A stretch of DNA of 64,000 nucleotides. Origin: Marinicella marina. Its GTDB lineage: Bacteria; Pseudomonadota; Gammaproteobacteria; Xanthomonadales; Marinicellaceae. Of the stretch, positions 17,231-25,840 are shown in pieces; the stretch's first letter is position 1; each line of letters starts with the position of its first letter. Below the pieces are notes generated by a model. That model did no database searches and was not told where the DNA came from. It was given only the letters and a program-made list of their open reading frames with translations. A program made the position numbers and the translations under genes. Location: the NCBI RefSeq assembly GCF_030065545.1, contig NZ_JASJNC010000004.1, positions 62,001 to 126,000 on the forward strand, written 5' to 3'.

Positions 17231-18425
17231 ACAAGCCAATATCTTGTTGCACATATGCCGAGCCATCTCAGAAGCTGGTGCACCCGCCCATCGACTTGAG
17301 TCATACATGCAAGTCATCTCAGATAAATTCAATTTAGAGGCCAGTTTTTTTGCCATGCCCACAGCAGTCTTGGCCAGCATTGGGGAAGATGAATACTCAC
17401 AACGTTCATACATGATTAAAACCAATCCCAATGACATCAACCTGACGACACTGCACACCATCAATGCAGTAATAAATGAATTAGAGAATAATGAAATCAG
17501 TTTAGACGATGCACTGAAATCAATCAAAGCCATCACCAGCCAACCAGCCAGCTACCCAAATTGGTTGTTTGCATTGTGTTTTGGCTTGGTTGGCGGTGGT
17601 TTTACTACTTTGTTTGCAGGCAGTTGGTTTGATGTGGCAGCAGCATCTTTGTTGGGCTTAATCACCGGCATCATCACTATTTATAGTGCTCCTTATAAAT
17701 ACTTATCACAGTTATTGGCACCTTTAGCGGCCATGATAGTGGGCTTTACCGCCATCACCATCAGTCATTTCACCGAAAACATTGATCATTTTTTGGTTTC
17801 TTTGGCTGGCTTAATCATACTGGTTCCTGGTTTAGGCATCACGGTGGCTATGCGTGAATTATCCACTGGTCACTTGGTCTCCGGCAGCAGCCGCATGGCG
17901 GGCGCGGTTACCAACCTATTCCTTTTATCTTTTGGTCTGGCCTTGGGTTATTTGATCGCACAAAGCATTTATGGAGAAACAACAGTTCATAAGGTTGATG
18001 CCATTCCTGCCTGGTTCAACTATTGTGCCTTGGCAGTCACCGCCTTGTGCTTTGGGGTGTTATTCAAAGCGCGCTTGGCTGATACTTTTTGGATCTTTCT
18101 CTCTATCGGCATTGCTTTCGCGGGTTCCAGTTTGATTGGTGTATGGATGGAACAGCCCTTCAAGTCCCTGGCTGCAGTCTTATTGGTCTCAATGGCGGGC
18201 AATATATACTCAAGAATCAGCTCAAACCCAGCATCAGTGATGCACATACCCGGCATCATTTTATTGGTTCCAGGCAGTATTGGCTTCAATTCCCTCTCTG
18301 CCATGTATACCAACGACACCATGACTGGTGTCCAAGCGGCATTTAATGCAGTATTAATTGCAGTCGCCATTTCGGTTGGCTTGTTGGTTGGAAATCTGAT
18401 CGTTCCTCCGAAAAAGGATTTGTAA
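17172..18425 (+). CDS. Threonine/serine exporter family membrane protein (ThrE-like, fused two-domain form)
   Basis: A 417-residue integral membrane protein. The soluble N-terminal part (about 1-115) contains ISEAGAPAHRLESYMQ and SFFAMPTAVLASI, typical of the ThrE N-domain (former DUF1212). About ten membrane segments follow, including LILVPGLGITVAMRELSTGHLVSGSSR and a second-domain repeat with HIPGIILLVPGSIGF. Family members export threonine and serine in Corynebacterium; function here is inferred. The ATG lies inside msrQ, giving a 59-base overlap, unusually long for coupled genes, so the two are very probably co-translated. Confidence 0.9.
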   Translation: MASILSIRESSKRDRTTRRKQANILLHICRAISEAGAPAHRLESYMQVISDKFNLEASFFAMPTAVLASIGEDEYSQRSYMIKTNPNDINLTTLHTINAVINELENNEISLDDALKSIKAITSQPASYPNWLFALCFGLVGGGFTTLFAGSWFDVAAASLLGLITGIITIYSAPYKYLSQLLAPLAAMIVGFTAITISHFTENIDHFLVSLAGLIILVPGLGITVAMRELSTGHLVSGSSRMAGAVTNLFLLSFGLALGYLIAQSIYGETTVHKVDAIPAWFNYCALAVTALCFGVLFKARLADTFWIFLSIGIAFAGSSLIGVWMEQPFKSLAAVLLVSMAGNIYSRISSNPASVMHIPGIILLVPGSIGFNSLSAMYTNDTMTGVQAAFNAVLIAVAISVGLLVGNLIVPPKKDL

Positions 18426-18529
18426 CAAACCCCTGATTTAATTTGTTATTAAAGTGTCATAAATTAATTACAAAATTTTAACATTTGCACTTTATATAAA
18501 AAAAATCTAAATTAAAGTAGAGTTCTTTC

Positions 18530-18558
18530 TTGATATTCATATTCCATCAATTTATCAT
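18530..18558 (+). promoter_or_regulatory. Candidate sigma70 promoter of the Asp-box exoprotein gene
   Basis: TTGATA (18530-18535) and TATCAT (18553-18558) are each one mismatch from consensus and are separated by exactly 17 bases. Transcription would start near 18565, leaving a 24-base leader with the Shine-Dalgarno AAGAGG just before the ATG at 18589. Confidence 0.55.
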
Positions 18559-18588
18559 CTCATTACTATTATAAAAAAGAGGTATTCA

Positions 18589-21462
18589 ATGAAATTTATT
18601 ATCATGTTCGTTGTGATGTTCACAGCGAGTTTATCTGCCGTTGCAGATGTCAAACAAGAATTAGGTGCGGATCAGCGCGTTGATTACACCAAGCTCGTCG
18701 AACAATATGGCGGACCTTGGGATGACCGTAACTACCAACTCACAGCTGATGACTTATCAGTTATTCCTGAAAACGACCAAGTTTTGAGAAATGTTCCATT
18801 GTTTTTCAAAGTTTTAGTAAGAAAGAATGCACCACATTTAGGTGACTTTTATAACAGAGAGACTTACCAATCATTTTTGAGTATGTATGGTGGATTAATT
18901 GTAGACGGACACTGGTACAAAGAGGGCTTGGGCTTATTCAGGCATCCTAATGACTTGAATGGCAAATCAGATCCAGAATTCAGAGGTGGCATCGTTGATC
19001 CAGACTTCGAAATCTTGGTTGACCAAGGTGCAGAAACCACACTTGAATTTAATCCTGATAACAACATGCAAGTCGTTGCTGGTGCTAACGCCAACGGTGG
19101 ACAAAGTATGTATTATTCTACTGATGGTGGTGAAAATTGGACTCTATCGCAAGTAAACCCTGATGATTCGTGTTGTGATCCGACTGTTGATTGGTCTACC
19201 ACAGACGTAGTTCCACAACGGGTTTATCAAGCCGAATTAGAAGGTTGTGGATTTGGCGGATGTAATATTCGTGCCACATTTTCAGAAGACGGAGGACAGA
19301 CTTGGGCGCCAATGGTTGTTATTGATGGTGATGCTGCCAATGACAAAGAGTTCATCCACGTCGATAGGTCACCATCTTCTCCATACAAGGACAATGTTTA
19401 CATAACATACCACAAAGGAAATGTTATGCAATTTGCAAAATCTGAAGACTTTGGAGCCACGTGGACAACTCCAGTTGCGGTAGGTACTGATACCGGAATT
19501 GGTTCTGACATCACTACTGACTCTGCCGGTAACGTTTACTATTTTTATCCTGGTTTAAATGGTTCTGGAATTAACTTGCTTAAATCTACCGATGGAGGTG
19601 ACTCATTCGAACCTGTGGTTCAAGTTACTCCGATTCGAGGCAGATTTGATTTCCCAATTCCTGCCATGGAAACAAGGGAGGTGTTCATTTATACATCGGT
19701 TGATGTTGACTCAAATGATAACATCTATGTTGCAATCACCGATGAAACTGCCGATAGTACTGGCGGTGGAACAGGCGCTGCTGCAGCAAACCGTGGAGAA
19801 ATCAGGGTGTTTAAATCAACTGATGCGGGAGCTACATGGTCTGAATTACCTAAGCCACATCCTGAAGACGGTGAGCTATCCGGTGGTTCTGATAATGCCA
19901 TTGATAGATTTCACCCATGGTTGATGGTTGCTGAAAATGATGCTATTCATATTGGTTTTTATGACACCAGGAACTCAACCAATCGTACAGGTGTTGACTT
20001 TTATTACAATGTGTCTCTTGATGGTGGTGCTTCATGGTTACCACAAGGAGCACAACGATACTCTACTCAGACTTCATCAAACATTGGTGATAATTTTGAA
20101 TGGGGTGATTACAACGGACTGTCAGTTGTTTTAGATAAAATCGCATTCAGTTGGACTGATAACCGTGCTAGCTCAGTTGATTTCGTGGTTGGACTTTCAA
20201 ACAACCAATTCGGCGAACCAACATTTACATTGGCGGCAAGTCCAACCTCAATTGAAGTTTGTTCTGGTGATGTCGACAACACTGTAACGGTAACAGCCAA
20301 CGATATTCAAGGCTATCCTGGAACCATCACTTTAAGCGAGAGCGCTACCCCTGGTTACGTTCTTAATGGTGCTTTCTCGACTAATGCAACTACAGCTCCG
20401 TTCAGTTCAGATTACACGTTTGATGTTGATGGCAGTGGAACAGTGGGTACTGAAACCATAACAATCTTAGCCTCTGGCGATGATATGGGTACAATTACTG
20501 AAAGAACTGTCGATATTGACGTTACTTATTCTCCAGGCACTGCAGGTGCATCTACACTGATGATGCCTTCAGATGGTTCTACAGGTGTTAATCCAACACC
20601 TACATTTACTTGGTCGGCTGATGCAAATGCCACCAATTATCTGATCGAGGTTGCTACTGACGATTTGTTCAACAACATTGTAGTTTCAGAGACTGTTGCA
20701 ACTAACTCATACACTGCTGACAGTGATTTAGCGACCAGTACAGATCATTATTGGAGAGTAACTTCACAGAGCCCATGTGGTGATTCTGTGAGTTCTGTAT
20801 TCATCTTTACCACACAGGTAGCACCAGGCGATTGTCCAATTGGTACTTCACAGGTCGATGTCTACTCATATATATTTGACGATATTGTAGAACCTGCAGC
20901 TGATTTGATTTTCGCTGATGGTTTTGATGGCCCAATTGCTACACCTTGGGAAATCCAAACTGCCAGTGGTGAAACTAACTGGTCACTACAACCTGTTGGC
21001 GAAGGTGGAAGCTTAGCGTATCAAGCTGATGACCTACCAGTAGTAAATGACACATCTTTGGTTTCTCCAGTCATGTCATTACCAGTAGGAGTTGGCCCAT
21101 TGACATTGAGGTTCTGGAATACACAGACTATTGAAGATAATGCTGGTACTCAATGTTACGATTCTGCAATGTTAGAAATATCAGTTGATGGTGGTCCTTT
21201 TGTTCAAGTTACAAATGCAGACATCATCAATGATGCATATGACGGTCCAATTACCGGTGGATTCGATCACCCAATTTCAGATAATAGAAATGCTTGGTGT
21301 GGAGACCCACGCCCAGAGACTGTTTTCAATGTCAATGCAGATGACAATGCTGGCAGTGATGTCCAGTACCGCTTCAGAATGACTTCAGATTCGTCTGTTG
21401 GTCGCCCTGAAGGCTGGGCCATTGATAATGTTAGAATCACTGGCTGTGAATTGCCAGACTGA
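18589..21462 (+). CDS. Large secreted Asp-box (BNR/sialidase-repeat) protein with FN3-like and jelly-roll-like regions
   Basis: A 957-residue protein with a signal peptide (MKFIIMFVVMFTASLSAVA). Six Asp-box motifs (S-x-D-x-G-x-x-W type) lie between residues about 180 and 500: STDGGENW, SEDGGQTW, SEDFGATW, STDGGDSF, STDAGATW and SLDGGASW. This indicates a six-bladed sialidase-like propeller; sialidase catalytic residues cannot be assigned, so enzymatic activity is not claimed. A FN3-like domain (about 660-745) begins MMPSDGSTGVNPTPTFTW. After ADLIFADGFDGP comes a jelly-roll-like C-terminal region (about 785-957). It is flanked by its own promoter and a strong terminator, so it is monocistronic. 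Confidence 0.82.
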   Translation: MKFIIMFVVMFTASLSAVADVKQELGADQRVDYTKLVEQYGGPWDDRNYQLTADDLSVIPENDQVLRNVPLFFKVLVRKNAPHLGDFYNRETYQSFLSMYGGLIVDGHWYKEGLGLFRHPNDLNGKSDPEFRGGIVDPDFEILVDQGAETTLEFNPDNNMQVVAGANANGGQSMYYSTDGGENWTLSQVNPDDSCCDPTVDWSTTDVVPQRVYQAELEGCGFGGCNIRATFSEDGGQTWAPMVVIDGDAANDKEFIHVDRSPSSPYKDNVYITYHKGNVMQFAKSEDFGATWTTPVAVGTDTGIGSDITTDSAGNVYYFYPGLNGSGINLLKSTDGGDSFEPVVQVTPIRGRFDFPIPAMETREVFIYTSVDVDSNDNIYVAITDETADSTGGGTGAAAANRGEIRVFKSTDAGATWSELPKPHPEDGELSGGSDNAIDRFHPWLMVAENDAIHIGFYDTRNSTNRTGVDFYYNVSLDGGASWLPQGAQRYSTQTSSNIGDNFEWGDYNGLSVVLDKIAFSWTDNRASSVDFVVGLSNNQFGEPTFTLAASPTSIEVCSGDVDNTVTVTANDIQGYPGTITLSESATPGYVLNGAFSTNATTAPFSSDYTFDVDGSGTVGTETITILASGDDMGTITERTVDIDVTYSPGTAGASTLMMPSDGSTGVNPTPTFTWSADANATNYLIEVATDDLFNNIVVSETVATNSYTADSDLATSTDHYWRVTSQSPCGDSVSSVFIFTTQVAPGDCPIGTSQVDVYSYIFDDIVEPAADLIFADGFDGPIATPWEIQTASGETNWSLQPVGEGGSLAYQADDLPVVNDTSLVSPVMSLPVGVGPLTLRFWNTQTIEDNAGTQCYDSAMLEISVDGGPFVQVTNADIINDAYDGPITGGFDHPISDNRNAWCGDPRPETVFNVNADDNAGSDVQYRFRMTSDSSVGRPEGWAIDNVRITGCELPD

Positions 21463-21486
21463 TTAATTTCATTTAAAAAGTAACAC

Positions 21487-21513
21487 AGGGCGTCTTTAAG
21501 GCGCCCTTTTTTA
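21487..21513 (+). terminator. Rho-independent terminator after the Asp-box exoprotein gene
   Basis: AGGGCG (21487-21492) pairs with CGCCCT (21502-21507) across a 9-base loop and is followed by a run of T to about 21512. It lies 25 bases after the stop codon. Confidence 0.8.
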
Positions 21514-21522
21514 TGGCATAAT
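21514..21522 (+). promoter_or_regulatory. Extended -10 element close to the hslR start
   Basis: TGGCATAAT (21514-21522) is a TGn-extended -10 with CATAAT. The expected transcription start, about 6-8 bases downstream, coincides with the hslR ATG at 21529, and there is no Shine-Dalgarno. A leaderless transcript is therefore plausible. Confidence 0.4.
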
Positions 21523-21528
21523 ATTTGT

Positions 21529-21903
21529 ATGGTTAGAATCGATAAATGGCTGTGGGCTGCGCGTTTTTTCAAGACTCGCTCACTGGCAAAAAAACAGGTA
21601 GAACAAGGCAAAATCAAAATCGCAGCACAAAAGATTAAGCCCTCAAGAAACGTTCAAATTGGTGATTTCATCAGCATCAAAAAAAATGACGTGTTGTGGG
21701 AAGTAGAAGTTTTGGGCTTGGCTGAAAAACGAGGCTCTGCCACCATAGCGCAACAACTCTATCAAGAAACAGATGAGAGCATCAAAAACCGTGAAGCTAA
21801 AACACTGCTGAAGAAAATGGAGTACCACAGCACGCCGAAGCCCGATGGCAGACCCACCAAAAAACAACGCCGAGACATCAAGTCACTGAAAAACAAATTG
21901 TAG
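21529..21903 (+). CDS. hslR: Ribosome-associated heat-shock protein 15 (S4 domain)
   Basis: A 124-residue RNA-binding protein. The S4 domain occupies residues 1-65 (VRIDKWLWAARFFKTRSLAKKQVEQGKI and RNVQIGDFISI). The basic tail has GRPTKKQRRDIKSLK, typical of Hsp15. It binds stalled 50S subunits carrying peptidyl-tRNA and helps recycle them. Gene length matches E. coli HslR (133). It sits alone between a terminator and the convergent cysQ gene. Confidence 0.94.
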   Translation: MVRIDKWLWAARFFKTRSLAKKQVEQGKIKIAAQKIKPSRNVQIGDFISIKKNDVLWEVEVLGLAEKRGSATIAQQLYQETDESIKNREAKTLLKKMEYHSTPKPDGRPTKKQRRDIKSLKNKL

Positions 21904-21908
21904 CCCAC

Positions 21909-21932
21909 AAAAAAGGGCTGATAACCAGCCCT
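21909..21932 (-). terminator. Terminator of the sulfotransferase-rfb-manC-cysQ directon
   Basis: AGGGCTG (21914-21920) and CAGCCCT (21926-21932) form a perfect 7-bp stem. Read on the minus strand the hairpin is followed by six T. It lies between the convergent ends of hslR and cysQ and serves the minus-strand genes. Confidence 0.75.
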
Positions 21933-21957
21933 CAATAGCATATCTATTTTTGAATAA

Positions 21958-22740
21958 TCAGATGTTAACCCAATCCCTGCTTTTATCGCCAAAAACCATA
22001 AAATGCGGATTCAACAGTGAATCTTTGGTGTTATACATTAAGGGCTCTCCCTCTAATGTAACCACCTGTCCACCCGCTTGTTCTACGATGCATTGTGCGG
22101 CGGCAGTGTCCCATTCTGAGGTTAGACCCAAACGCGGGTATAAATCTGCTTTTCCTTCAGCCACCAAGCAAAACTTCAATGAACTACCCATGCTAACCAG
22201 CTCATGTTGACCCAAACGCTCAAGGTAGGCTTTTACCTCATCACTCATGTGCGAACGACTGCCAACAATGGTCGGTTTGAAACGACTATTTTTCATCACA
22301 CATATAGAAGATTTTTTTCCACCCTCACGCTTAAATACGCCTTCGCCAACAGCAGCCGAGTAACTCACTTCAGTGACTGGCACATAAACCACCGATAAAA
22401 TGGCTTTTCCAGCTTTAATCAGAGCAATATTAACTGTGAATTCGCCATTGCGTTTAATGAATTCCTTGGTTCCATCTAATGGATCGACCAACCAGTATTG
22501 ATTCCACTGTTGCCTTTCCTCAAATGGGATATCAGCAGATTCCTCAGATAAAACTGGGATTTCTGGAGTTAATTTTTTCAAGCCTGCAACAATCACCTCG
22601 TGGGCGGCCAAATCAGCTTTAGTCAATGGTGAGTCATCAGCTTTGTGATCAACCCCAAAGTCATCTGACTCATAAACTTCCATAATGGCAGCGCCTGCGG
22701 CTGCTGCCAGAGACTCTATATCTTTTAACAATTCATTCAT
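21958..22740 (-). CDS. cysQ: 3'(2'),5'-bisphosphate nucleotidase
   Basis: A 260-residue enzyme of the inositol-monophosphatase superfamily. Signature sites: LTKADLAAHEVI, LSEESADIPF, the metal motif YWLVDPLDGTKEFIKRNGEFTVNIALI, GSRSHMSDE, and WDTAAAQCIVEQAGGQV. The LDGTKEFIKRNGEFTVNIA block is diagnostic of CysQ, which converts PAP to AMP. PAP is released by PAPS reductase and by sulfotransferases, and a sulfotransferase is encoded at the head of this same directon. It overlaps the preceding IMPase-family gene by 8 bases. Confidence 0.93.
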   Translation of the reverse strand: MNELLKDIESLAAAAGAAIMEVYESDDFGVDHKADDSPLTKADLAAHEVIVAGLKKLTPEIPVLSEESADIPFEERQQWNQYWLVDPLDGTKEFIKRNGEFTVNIALIKAGKAILSVVYVPVTEVSYSAAVGEGVFKREGGKKSSICVMKNSRFKPTIVGSRSHMSDEVKAYLERLGQHELVSMGSSLKFCLVAEGKADLYPRLGLTSEWDTAAAQCIVEQAGGQVVTLEGEPLMYNTKDSLLNPHFMVFGDKSRDWVNI

Positions 22741-23530
22741 TTAATAATTCCAATCCCAATGCATGGGTTTTTGTCGTTCCTGCCAATATACTTGTGGTAT
22801 CCAAGTTGATTGGCTTCCCTGATAAATCACTTATTACGCCACCAGATTCTTTGACAATCAAAGACAAAGCAGCAATGTCTAATATGTTGACATCTGATTC
22901 GACAATTAAGTCAATTTTTCCGGCAGCCAACAAATGATAATGATAGAAATCCCCGTAACCTCTTATTTTACTGAATTTTGCTAGCAATTGACCTAATCTT
23001 TGCCAATTATTGTTAATTAATGTTTGGATGTTGCCAGTTGAGACACAGGAACTGTGCGCTAAAAATTCGTCACTGACGTTGATTTTATTACCATTCAAGA
23101 AAGCGCCACCACCAAATGTGGCCCATGCCATTTCACCAAATACAGGTGCATTGGAAACCCCCATAACAATTTCATCTCGATACATCAAGGCGATTTGTGT
23201 TGAAAAGAAAGGGTATTCACGAACAAAACTTTTGGTACCATCAATGGGATCTATCAACCACAAATAATCACTGTCTTCATTATCTGAGCGGCCAAATTCT
23301 TCTCCAAATATGCCATGCCCTGGAAATGCTTCTGAAATGGCTTCCCTGATGACTTTTTCACAGGCTTTATCAGCAACAGTTACAGGCGTCAAATCACCCT
23401 TTACCTCGGTACTGAGCTCACCACCTTGGTAGTATTTTTTGATCACTGTTTCGGCTTTTTTTGCCGCTTTTTGGGCCACATCAAGTGCAGCAGTCAAAAA
23501 TTCAGGGTCAAGAGTTGGCTTGTTTGTCAT
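22733..23530 (-). CDS. Inositol-monophosphatase-family phosphatase, probably histidinol-phosphatase type (HisN-like)
   Basis: A 265-residue Mg-dependent, Li-sensitive-type phosphatase. Metal-site motifs are VTVADKACEKVI, FGEEFGR and WLIDPIDGTKSFVREYPFFSTQIAL. The RGYGDFYHYHLLAAGKIDL block near residue 185 is the form seen in HisN-type histidinol phosphatases rather than SuhB. In this cluster an alternative is dephosphorylation of a sugar or inositol phosphate. It overlaps manC by 23 bases and cysQ by 8, so translation is coupled. Family is certain; substrate is not. Confidence 0.85.
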   Translation of the reverse strand: MTNKPTLDPEFLTAALDVAQKAAKKAETVIKKYYQGGELSTEVKGDLTPVTVADKACEKVIREAISEAFPGHGIFGEEFGRSDNEDSDYLWLIDPIDGTKSFVREYPFFSTQIALMYRDEIVMGVSNAPVFGEMAWATFGGGAFLNGNKINVSDEFLAHSSCVSTGNIQTLINNNWQRLGQLLAKFSKIRGYGDFYHYHLLAAGKIDLIVESDVNILDIAALSLIVKESGGVISDLSGKPINLDTTSILAGTTKTHALGLELLNE

Positions 23531-24953
23531 CTATTCTTCCGTAAATGTCTTCAAACCGTTCAATGTCGTCTTCACCAAAATAACTGCCGCATTGAACTTC
23601 TATCAGAGCAATGTCGGTATCAGTTGGATTTTCTAAGCGATGCAATGTCTCAACCGGGATGTACACAGATTTATTTTCCTCAAGCATGAACTCTTCATCA
23701 CCAATTCTGACTTTGGCTGTACCACTGACTACTGTCCAGTGTTCGCTGCGCTTATGGTGTAATTGCAGAGACAATACCTGGCCAGGTTTAACCACCAACC
23801 TTTTGACTTTACAATCATCTTCATCCTCTAGGATGGTATAGCTGCCCCAAGGGCGATGGACTGTTTTATGAAAAACAGCTGCTTCATGGTCTTTGGCTTT
23901 TAAAAACTGCACCACATCTTTAACGCCTTGTGATTTGTCTTTGTGCGCGATCAATACGGCATCGGTGGTATCTACAACCATCAAATCATTAACACCTACT
24001 GCAGCAACCAATCGGTCTCCAGCACGAATGTAACAATTTTCAGAGTCTACAGTGATGGCTTTGCCTTCAATCCGATTGCCGGCCTCATCCGATTCCAACA
24101 AACCTGCCATGGCATTCCAAGATCCAATGTCATTCCAATCAAAGCGAGAATCGACCACTGCCCGCTTCTCAGCTCTTTCCATAACTGCATAATCTATCGA
24201 AATATCAGGTAGTTGCATAAAATGATCTAAAGCAAATTCTATTTGATTACCGTTGGTATTGGTGGACTCGAAACAAACTTTAGATTGTTTCACCACATCA
24301 CTGGCTGTGGCTTCCATGGCATCAAGTAAGGTTCCGACTCGAAAGGCAAACATGCCTGAATTCCAACTGTAATCACCTGAAGCAACATATGATTTGGCTG
24401 TTTCCAGATCAGGCTTTTCTACAAATTGATCAATCACTGCGGCTTGTTCATTGAGCTTTTCGCCTGCCTTAATATAGCCATAGCCAGTTTCAGGTGCGGT
24501 TGGATAAATACCAAAGGTGGTTAAATACCCATCAGCAGCCAGTGCTGAGGCTTGTTGAACAGTGTGCTTGAAAACCTCAATGTCCTTGATCAAATGATCC
24601 GATGGCATAATGACCATGATGGCATCATCGCCGTGTGTTTGTTGCACCTTCATGGCGGCCAAAGCGATTGCTGGTGCTGTATTGCGCCCCGCTGGTTCCA
24701 GTAAAAACGTTTGTTTTTCTATGTCACACTGAGGGTTTTTGCGGTATATGTCTTTGCATAAAAAGAAATAGTCTCTTGAAGTGACTGTTACCACCTCTCC
24801 TTCAGTGGCTAAGTCCAAAGCACGGTTGAAGGTCAATTCAGCCAAGGTTTTACCATCAGCCAACTGCATGAATGGCTTTGGGTAGGCTTTTCGTGACACA
24901 GGCCATAATCGAGTCCCTGCCCCACCTGACAATATAACGGGTATAATTTTCAT
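23508..24953 (-). CDS. manC: Mannose-1-phosphate guanylyltransferase / mannose-6-phosphate isomerase
   Basis: About 481 residues, bifunctional type II (ManC/AlgA). The nucleotidyltransferase domain begins MKIIPVILSGGAGTRLWPVS, followed by KAYPKPFMQL, VIMPSDHLI and ETGYGYI. The C-terminal cupin (isomerase) domain shows VHRPWGSYTILEDEDDCKVKRL, LQLHHKRSEHWTVVSG and YIPVETLHRLENP. Together they supply GDP-mannose for polysaccharide, or GDP-fucose after further steps. The ATG at 24953 overlaps the rfbD stop as ATGA; the 14 residues read upstream are not part of the gene. Confidence 0.95.
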   Translation of the reverse strand: MKIIPVILSGGAGTRLWPVSRKAYPKPFMQLADGKTLAELTFNRALDLATEGEVVTVTSRDYFFLCKDIYRKNPQCDIEKQTFLLEPAGRNTAPAIALAAMKVQQTHGDDAIMVIMPSDHLIKDIEVFKHTVQQASALAADGYLTTFGIYPTAPETGYGYIKAGEKLNEQAAVIDQFVEKPDLETAKSYVASGDYSWNSGMFAFRVGTLLDAMEATASDVVKQSKVCFESTNTNGNQIEFALDHFMQLPDISIDYAVMERAEKRAVVDSRFDWNDIGSWNAMAGLLESDEAGNRIEGKAITVDSENCYIRAGDRLVAAVGVNDLMVVDTTDAVLIAHKDKSQGVKDVVQFLKAKDHEAAVFHKTVHRPWGSYTILEDEDDCKVKRLVVKPGQVLSLQLHHKRSEHWTVVSGTAKVRIGDEEFMLEENKSVYIPVETLHRLENPTDTDIALIEVQCGSYFGEDDIERFEDIYGRIDDKQANS

Positions 24954-25840
24954 GGTTTCATCCTTTGCATACATAGTTGTAAAGCGGTTTGCCAATGCGG
25001 TAGTTTAACATTAAAAACACCCTCAAATTGACGACAATTAAGGACTGAATACTTCGGTCGTTGTGCTGCTGTTGGAAAGTCCTTGGTAGAAATAGGTACC
25101 AACTCAGGCTGCTGTTCAATCAAGCCAATCTTTTCAGCTTGAGAGAATATTTTTTTGGCAAAACCAAACCAAGTGGTGGCACCATTAGATGTTAAATGAT
25201 ACAAACCTGTTTCCGGAATATTCAGTGCCAGCATGGTTGCCAATGCTATGGTCGTGGCCCAGGTCGGTGCCCCTTGTTGGTCATTAACAATTTTCAATTG
25301 TTGGTTGTTTTCAGCCAAACGCAACATGGTTTTCAAAAAGTTCTGGCGGCGATTTGAAAACACCCATGCGGTGCGAAAAATCATATATTCACAACCACTG
25401 GCAAGGATGGCTTGCTCACCATCAAGCTTAGTTTGGCCGTACACTGAGGTTGGATTAGGTCGGTCTTTTTCTTTCCAAGGCACCTTGTGGTCGCCTGAGA
25501 ACACATAATCGGTTGAATAATGAACCAATAAACACTTATTACGCCTCGCAGCATCAGCCATTACAGCCACTGCTTCATGATTGATGCTCTTGGCTGCCTC
25601 TGTTTCGGCTTCTGCTTGGTCTACTTGGGTATATGCTGCAGCATTACAAATCACATCGGGTTTGATGTTATCGATTTTTTTACTGATGTCTTGGGCATCA
25701 CTTAAGTCAAGTTTAATGGTGGTCATGCCACCCACATCACGTCCATCAGAGGTGGTGGGAATCACTTCACGATTGAACTGCAACGCATGCCACAATTCAT
25801 ACCCCACTTGACCTTCAGCACCAATAAGCAGCACTTTCAT
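24950..25840 (-). CDS. rfbD: dTDP-4-dehydrorhamnose reductase
   Basis: A 296-residue extended SDR that performs the last step of dTDP-L-rhamnose synthesis. The NAD(P) motif is GAEGQVGYEL at the N-terminus. The catalytic Thr/Tyr/Lys region shows LVHYSTDYVFSGDHKVPW and SVYGQTKLDGEQAIL. Length fits the family (about 300). Four-base overlaps on both sides (rfbC and manC) mark it as part of a tightly coupled operon. Confidence 0.96.
   Translation of the reverse strand: MKVLLIGAEGQVGYELWHALQFNREVIPTTSDGRDVGGMTTIKLDLSDAQDISKKIDNIKPDVICNAAAYTQVDQAEAETEAAKSINHEAVAVMADAARRNKCLLVHYSTDYVFSGDHKVPWKEKDRPNPTSVYGQTKLDGEQAILASGCEYMIFRTAWVFSNRRQNFLKTMLRLAENNQQLKIVNDQQGAPTWATTIALATMLALNIPETGLYHLTSNGATTWFGFAKKIFSQAEKIGLIEQQPELVPISTKDFPTAAQRPKYSVLNCRQFEGVFNVKLPHWQTALQLCMQRMKP

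Noticed and set aside
24954-24995. 14-residue upstream extension of manC
   Set aside because: The true start is the ATG at 24953, which overlaps the rfbD stop as ATGA and begins the family signature.
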